This document shows, piece after piece, positions 16,341-19,696 of a stretch of DNA of 19,696 nucleotides (position 1 is the stretch's first letter; each line of letters starts with the position of its first letter). The translations under genes and the position numbers were made by a program. Under the pieces are notes generated by a model that worked only from the letters and a program-made list of their open reading frames with translations, searched no databases and was not told the origin of the DNA. This DNA is from Chloroflexota bacterium (GTDB lineage Bacteria; Chloroflexota; Dehalococcoidia; Lucifugimonadales; Lucifugimonadaceae). The DNA is taken from NCBI GenBank assembly GCA_002730795.1, contig PCAX01000002.1, forward strand, positions 1 through 19,696, in the 5' to 3' direction.

Positions 16341-16417
16341 GGCCCCGTGGTGTAGCGGCCCAACACGCCTCCCTGTCAAGGAGGAGATCGGCAGTTCGAA
16401 TCTGCTCGGGGTCGCCA
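16341..16417 (+). tRNA. tRNA-Asp (anticodon GTC)
   Basis: A complete cloverleaf can be drawn. The acceptor stem GGCCCCG pairs with CGGGGTC with one G-T wobble. The anticodon stem CCTCC/GGAGG encloses CTGTCAA, giving anticodon GTC (aspartate). The T arm GGCAG-TTCGAAT-CTGCT contains one wobble pair. The discriminator is G, as expected for tRNA-Asp, and CCA is encoded (16415-16417). It sits between the glutaredoxin and hydrolase genes on the same strand. A TATATT at about 16330 could be its own -10 box, but no good -35 accompanies it. Confidence 0.95.
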
Positions 16418-16475
16418 TCTAAAACTGTAATGTTCGTTTTACATCTAAACCTAAGGCCTAGATTGTGGGTAATTT

Positions 16476-17351
16476 ATGGATAATAGGATAAAAATAGGTG
16501 ATATTCATATAGTTGGATTAACGGATGGAAGAGCAACGTTTGATCCGAGAATATTGTTCCCTGATACGTCCCTCGAAGCCTGGGAACCATATTACGATAT
16601 ATTCCCAGAATGTTTTGATGGCAAATTTTTTAGAACTAATTTAGGTTCTTTTGCTATCAGTACAAAAGACAAGGTTATTGTAGCGGACACGGGTTTAGGC
16701 CCACACGGCGATATGTTTGGATTTCCCGCTCCCGGTCGTTTACTTGGTGATTTTGAATCCAATGAAATTCCTCTCGAATCGGTAAATACTGTTTTTATTA
16801 CTCATTTACATGGAGACCATTATGGGTGGAATTATAGGGAGGATACGGAGGAAAGGAAACCAACATTTCCTAATGCTGAATATGTTGTCCATACAAAAGA
16901 TTGGGAACATTGGACATCTGATTCAATGAAATCTGATGAGCCAGATGACCCTTTAGCTAGGAGTGTGCTCCCACTTTTCGATGATGGGTTACTAAAATTA
17001 ATAGAAGGTCAAACTCAGATTGGGCGTGGGGTAGATGCAATACACACCCCTGGACATACTCCGGGGCATATGAGCCTAATAATATCTTCTGGCAAAGAGA
17101 GAGCACTTTTAATTGGAGATATAGTTGGTTCACCAATGCAGGTGACAGAATCTGAATTTTTTTACACTCCAGATAGTGATAGCGAATTAGGTCGTAAAAC
17201 ACGTAATGATATGTTGGATTTGGCTGAAAAAGAAAATATAACTGTACTTGGGTCCCATTTAAGTTATCCGGGTTGGGGGACAATAATTAGGTGGGAAGGG
17301 CGCAGGTATTTTCAACCGTTAAAAAACATAAAAGACCGTTCAATAAACTAG
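16476..17351 (+). CDS. Metallo-beta-lactamase-fold hydrolase
   Basis: This 291-residue protein is a soluble member of the metallo-beta-lactamase superfamily with a complete two-metal site. THLHGDHYGWN supplies H110, H112, D114 and H115. H194 lies in HTPGHTPGH, D215 in LLIGDIVG and H261 in LGSHLSYPGWG. The opening IVGLTDGRATFDPRILFP resembles lactonase-type members (AHL lactonase/YtnP-like), which open lactone rings, but the substrate cannot be read from sequence. There is no signal peptide. The ATG has only a weak GGGT upstream. The gene faces a sugar-acid dehydratase across an 83-base gap; a role as a sugar lactonase making the acid would fit that neighbour but is speculative. The stop codon lies inside a perfect inverted repeat. 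Confidence 0.88.
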   Translation: MDNRIKIGDIHIVGLTDGRATFDPRILFPDTSLEAWEPYYDIFPECFDGKFFRTNLGSFAISTKDKVIVADTGLGPHGDMFGFPAPGRLLGDFESNEIPLESVNTVFITHLHGDHYGWNYREDTEERKPTFPNAEYVVHTKDWEHWTSDSMKSDEPDDPLARSVLPLFDDGLLKLIEGQTQIGRGVDAIHTPGHTPGHMSLIISSGKERALLIGDIVGSPMQVTESEFFYTPDSDSELGRKTRNDMLDLAEKENITVLGSHLSYPGWGTIIRWEGRRYFQPLKNIKDRSIN

Positions 17352-17373
17352 TCCAAGAAATATTTAGACTAGT
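17347..17373 (+). terminator. Inverted repeat at the end of the hydrolase gene (possible terminator)
   Basis: ACTAGTC (17347-17353) and GACTAGT (17367-17373) are exact reverse complements with a 13-base AT-rich loop; the left arm contains the TAG stop of the hydrolase gene. There is no run of T after it on the plus strand, so it is not a textbook intrinsic terminator. Its location between convergent genes is where a terminator is expected. Confidence 0.3.
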
Positions 17374-17434
17374 AAGGCAGCCAAAAAATAATTTGGGATG
17401 TGTTTGAGGTTTGACAGCTGTTAAAAAGTTTGGG

Positions 17435-19459
17435 TTACGTATTTTTTATTATCTCTTTACCCGCAGATATCGCTTTTACTATCGATTCAACATCAAAAAC
17501 GCAACCACCCCACGTTCCACCGCTTGCTGATTGAAGGGCGGCCCATAACTTTGAATCATCGGGAAGTTCTGGGTGTGGTTTTAAATCTTTCGGAATTTGC
17601 CGTGTTTCTAATTGTTTTGAACCCCAATCTATTCCATGTTCTATACTATTTTCCCCTACTAAGTTAATGGATCCGGACAGTTTAACTGTATTAATTTCTA
17701 TAGTGATAAGGTCCCCTTCTTTTATTTTACCAATGGGGCCTCCCGCCAGTGCTTCAGGGCCAACGTGCCCTATGCAAGCTCCTGTTGAAACTCCTGAAAA
17801 ACGAGCATCCGTAATTAATGCGACATGTTTACCATATGATAAGTGTTTTAAAGCGACCGTTAATTGAAAAACTTCTTCCATGCCCGTTCCCATCGGACCT
17901 CCACAGGTAACTACCATTATGTCCCCGGCAGAAATTTTCTGTTTTTCATTCTTGGATTTTATGGATCTAATAGCCTCTCGTTCCGACCTAAAAATTCTGG
18001 CGGTTCCCGTATTGCGGTAAACTCCGTCGTCATCCACAACTGTAGGATCTATGGCGGTACTTTTTATAACGGAACCCTCCGGAGCTATATTGCCTTTAGG
18101 GAAAGTAACTGTACTTGTTAATCCACGAGATTTGGCGTTTTTAGGGGTCATAATAATTTTTTCAGGGTCAACGTGATCATTATCTAGGAGATAAGAACGC
18201 ATTTCATGTCGGCGGTGTGAATCCTTCCACCAGTTAAGATTGTCGTCGAGCGTTTGCCCAGTAGCTGTTTTCACTTTTGTATTGAGTAACCCAAGTTTTC
18301 TGAGGTGTAGCATTACTTCGGGAACACCTCCGGCAGCATAAAGTTGAGATGTGGGATGACCGATTGGACCATTTGGTAGAACATCAACCAAACGAGGAAC
18401 ATTAAGATTTATTTTTGTCCAATCTTCTACTTTCATACGTTTTTTCCCAGCCGAATGGGCAATTGCAGGAATATGTAAAAGCAAATTTGTGGAGCCACCA
18501 CATGCAGCATGCACAACCATTGCGTTTTTCAAGGATTCGTCTGTAATTATGTCACTTGAATTAATATTCACTTGTTCCATATAAACAAGTGCCTTAGCAG
18601 ATCTGGTTGCTACGTCGAACCAAGCTGGTGTTCCCGAAGGCGATAAAGCGGAATGGGTTATTGATAATCCCAGAGATTCTGCAACCACCTGGGAGGTTCC
18701 AGCAGTTCCGAGGAATTGGCAGCCTCCACCCGGAGATGCACATGCCCTACATCCCACGTCTTGGGCATATTGAAGTGTCACTTCACCTTGAGCAAATCTT
18801 GCTCCTATAGATTGGATCATACCGGTGTCTTCACCACTTTTTGGAGCAAGAGTTACCCCTCCGGGTACAATGACGACTGGCTTGGTTTTAAGACCAGCTA
18901 AGGCCATCATCATAGCCGGTAAACCTTTATCACAGGTGGCCACCCCCATAATCCCCCTGGCCGTAGGTAAAGATCTGGCCTGTCGACGCATTACTTGAGC
19001 TGCATCATTTCTGTAAGGTAATGAATCGAGCATTCCGGTTGTGCCGTTTGATCGCCCATCGCACGGATCAGAACAAAAAACGGCAAAGGGAATTCCTTGG
19101 AGGCGACTGAATTCTAATGCAGCCGCTTTTACTTGTTCCCTTATCTCGAAATGGCCAGTGTGTAAACCTAATGCTACCGAAGTGCCGTCATCGTCTTTTA
19201 TTCCTCCAGCCGTAGAAAGAATCATAAATTGCTTCCGCATTAATTGACTTGGATTCCAGCCCATTCCCGCGTTTTGAGACATACCGAAATGATCACCACT
19301 GGGTTTTTCTATCAGGAACTCGGATGTAAATGGAAGCGTTCCAGAAGGTCCTTCAGCATGAGTTTTTATCGTTCTTTTAGAAGGGTTTCCGTTCATGCCC
19401 ATAATTTCGTCAATTGATACAACCAAAGTATCATTTTTTTTCAGGTAATTTGATTTCAT
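17435..19459 (-). CDS. IlvD/Edd-family dehydratase, YagF/YjhG (D-xylonate dehydratase) type
   Basis: This 674-residue protein resembles E. coli YagF and YjhG (about 655 residues) along its whole length rather than the shorter ILV-pathway IlvD. Those enzymes dehydrate D-xylonate and related aldonic acids to 2-keto-3-deoxy acids. Shared landmarks are FGMSQNAGMGWNPSQL (58-73), DPCDGRSNGTTGMLDSLPYR (131-150), GVATCDKGLPAMMMAL (172-187), CRACASPGGGCQFLGTAGTS (237-256) and ITDARFSGVSTGACIGHV. The likely Fe-S ligands are C133, C176 and C247, and K178 may be the carbamylated lysine. The N-terminus is about 20 residues longer than YagF. ATG at 19457-19459, no Shine-Dalgarno. No xylose, xylonate transport or keto-acid aldolase gene is nearby, so the true substrate is open. 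Confidence 0.9.
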   Translation of the reverse strand: MKSNYLKKNDTLVVSIDEIMGMNGNPSKRTIKTHAEGPSGTLPFTSEFLIEKPSGDHFGMSQNAGMGWNPSQLMRKQFMILSTAGGIKDDDGTSVALGLHTGHFEIREQVKAAALEFSRLQGIPFAVFCSDPCDGRSNGTTGMLDSLPYRNDAAQVMRRQARSLPTARGIMGVATCDKGLPAMMMALAGLKTKPVVIVPGGVTLAPKSGEDTGMIQSIGARFAQGEVTLQYAQDVGCRACASPGGGCQFLGTAGTSQVVAESLGLSITHSALSPSGTPAWFDVATRSAKALVYMEQVNINSSDIITDESLKNAMVVHAACGGSTNLLLHIPAIAHSAGKKRMKVEDWTKINLNVPRLVDVLPNGPIGHPTSQLYAAGGVPEVMLHLRKLGLLNTKVKTATGQTLDDNLNWWKDSHRRHEMRSYLLDNDHVDPEKIIMTPKNAKSRGLTSTVTFPKGNIAPEGSVIKSTAIDPTVVDDDGVYRNTGTARIFRSEREAIRSIKSKNEKQKISAGDIMVVTCGGPMGTGMEEVFQLTVALKHLSYGKHVALITDARFSGVSTGACIGHVGPEALAGGPIGKIKEGDLITIEINTVKLSGSINLVGENSIEHGIDWGSKQLETRQIPKDLKPHPELPDDSKLWAALQSASGGTWGGCVFDVESIVKAISAGKEIIKNT

Positions 19460-19610
19460 AATATTTTTCGGTTCTATAGTAAGTTTGAAAGTTAATTATT
19501 AGAATTCTACTAATCTTTTCATTTTTCAATGGCATTCATCATGTCCAAAGCCATGAAATAATGAACCAAGAGAAAATTATAAGTGTATATATATATCGAG
19601 AAAATAATCA
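19460..19610. other. Divergent intergenic region between the dehydratase and the NudC-like gene
   Basis: This 151-base gap separates two divergent genes and should carry a promoter for each. It is very AT-rich, with an alternating TATATATATA run near 19587-19597 that could serve as a -10 region on the plus strand, and TAATAATT/TATAGA segments on the minus strand. None pairs with a convincing -35 box at the proper distance, so I do not call a promoter. Confidence 0.4.
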
Positions 19611-19696
19611 ATGAAACATATTTTTACAGGTAATTCCCTAGATCGTGGTGATGTTGAAAGGCGAAATGAAGATTGGATAAATTCTAACTCTAAATC
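19611..19696 (+). CDS. Probable NADH pyrophosphatase (NudC-like Nudix hydrolase), N-terminal fragment
   Basis: Only 28 codons and two bases lie within the window. The start MKHIFTGNSLDRGDVERRNE and the following DWINSN match the FxGNPLDR..ERR.D..W pattern at the beginning of NudC-type NADH pyrophosphatases, which hydrolyse NAD(H) to NMN(H) and AMP or remove NAD caps from RNA. The zinc ribbon and Nudix box would be beyond the right edge and cannot be checked. The ATG at 19611 has no Shine-Dalgarno. Confidence 0.6.
   Translation, partial: MKHIFTGNSLDRGDVERRNEDWINSNSK

Noticed and set aside
17374..17434. Short CCAAA/TTTGG repeat as a terminator for the dehydratase gene
   Set aside because: The stem is only five pairs with weak composition and no uridine run at its end on the minus strand.
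1..19696. Mobile element, CRISPR array, phage or defence system
   Set aside because: No transposase, integrase, direct-repeat array, att-like duplication or known defence domain appears on either strand; all sizeable real frames are explained by housekeeping or metabolic genes.

Overview
The window is AT-rich bacterial chromosome, densely packed and almost entirely housekeeping. Protein features (a split glycine decarboxylase, a ThrRS without a TGS domain, and the style of the RpoB N-terminus) fit a marine low-GC Chloroflexota, of the SAR202/Dehalococcoidia type. That placement is inferred from recollection of family sequences; no marker here settles it. I see no phage, transposon, CRISPR array, toxin-antitoxin pair or defence island.

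Layout. Positions 1-5507, minus strand: a tight cluster in transcription order citrate synthase (gltA) - MidA-type methyltransferase - gcvT - gcvH - gcvPA - gcvPB (the last runs off the left edge). Gaps are 4-34 bases. Together these give three of the four glycine-cleavage components (T, H and both halves of P) plus the entry enzyme of the TCA cycle; the fourth component, dihydrolipoamide dehydrogenase (L), is not present. Positions 5590-7467, minus strand: thrS (GTG start, no TGS domain) and a tRNA-Val(GAC) between thrS and rpoC. Positions 7508-15646, minus strand: rpoB then rpoC, without the rplJ/rplL genes that often precede them. Positions 15647-16042: a 396-base divergent intergenic region holding a symmetric pair of overlapping, oppositely oriented sigma70-type promoters. 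Positions 16043-17351, plus strand: a small glutaredoxin-like protein, tRNA-Asp(GTC) and a metallo-beta-lactamase-fold hydrolase. Positions 17435-19459, minus strand: a YagF/YjhG-type sugar-acid (D-xylonate) dehydratase of the IlvD/Edd family, convergent with the hydrolase. From 19611, plus strand: the first 28 codons of what looks like an NADH pyrophosphatase (NudC-like).

The most interesting observation is in RpoC. All four cysteines that hold the second structural zinc of bacterial beta' (E. coli Cys814, 888, 895, 898) are replaced (Asp, Ser, Ser, Ser), while the first zinc site, the catalytic Asp triad and the trigger loop are intact. Other points worth a look are the face-to-face rpoB/grx promoters, a perfect 9-bp hairpin inside the end of thrS, heavy use of TTG/GTG starts with few Shine-Dalgarno sequences, and a strongly acidic RpoB tail. 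I did not find a new multigene system.
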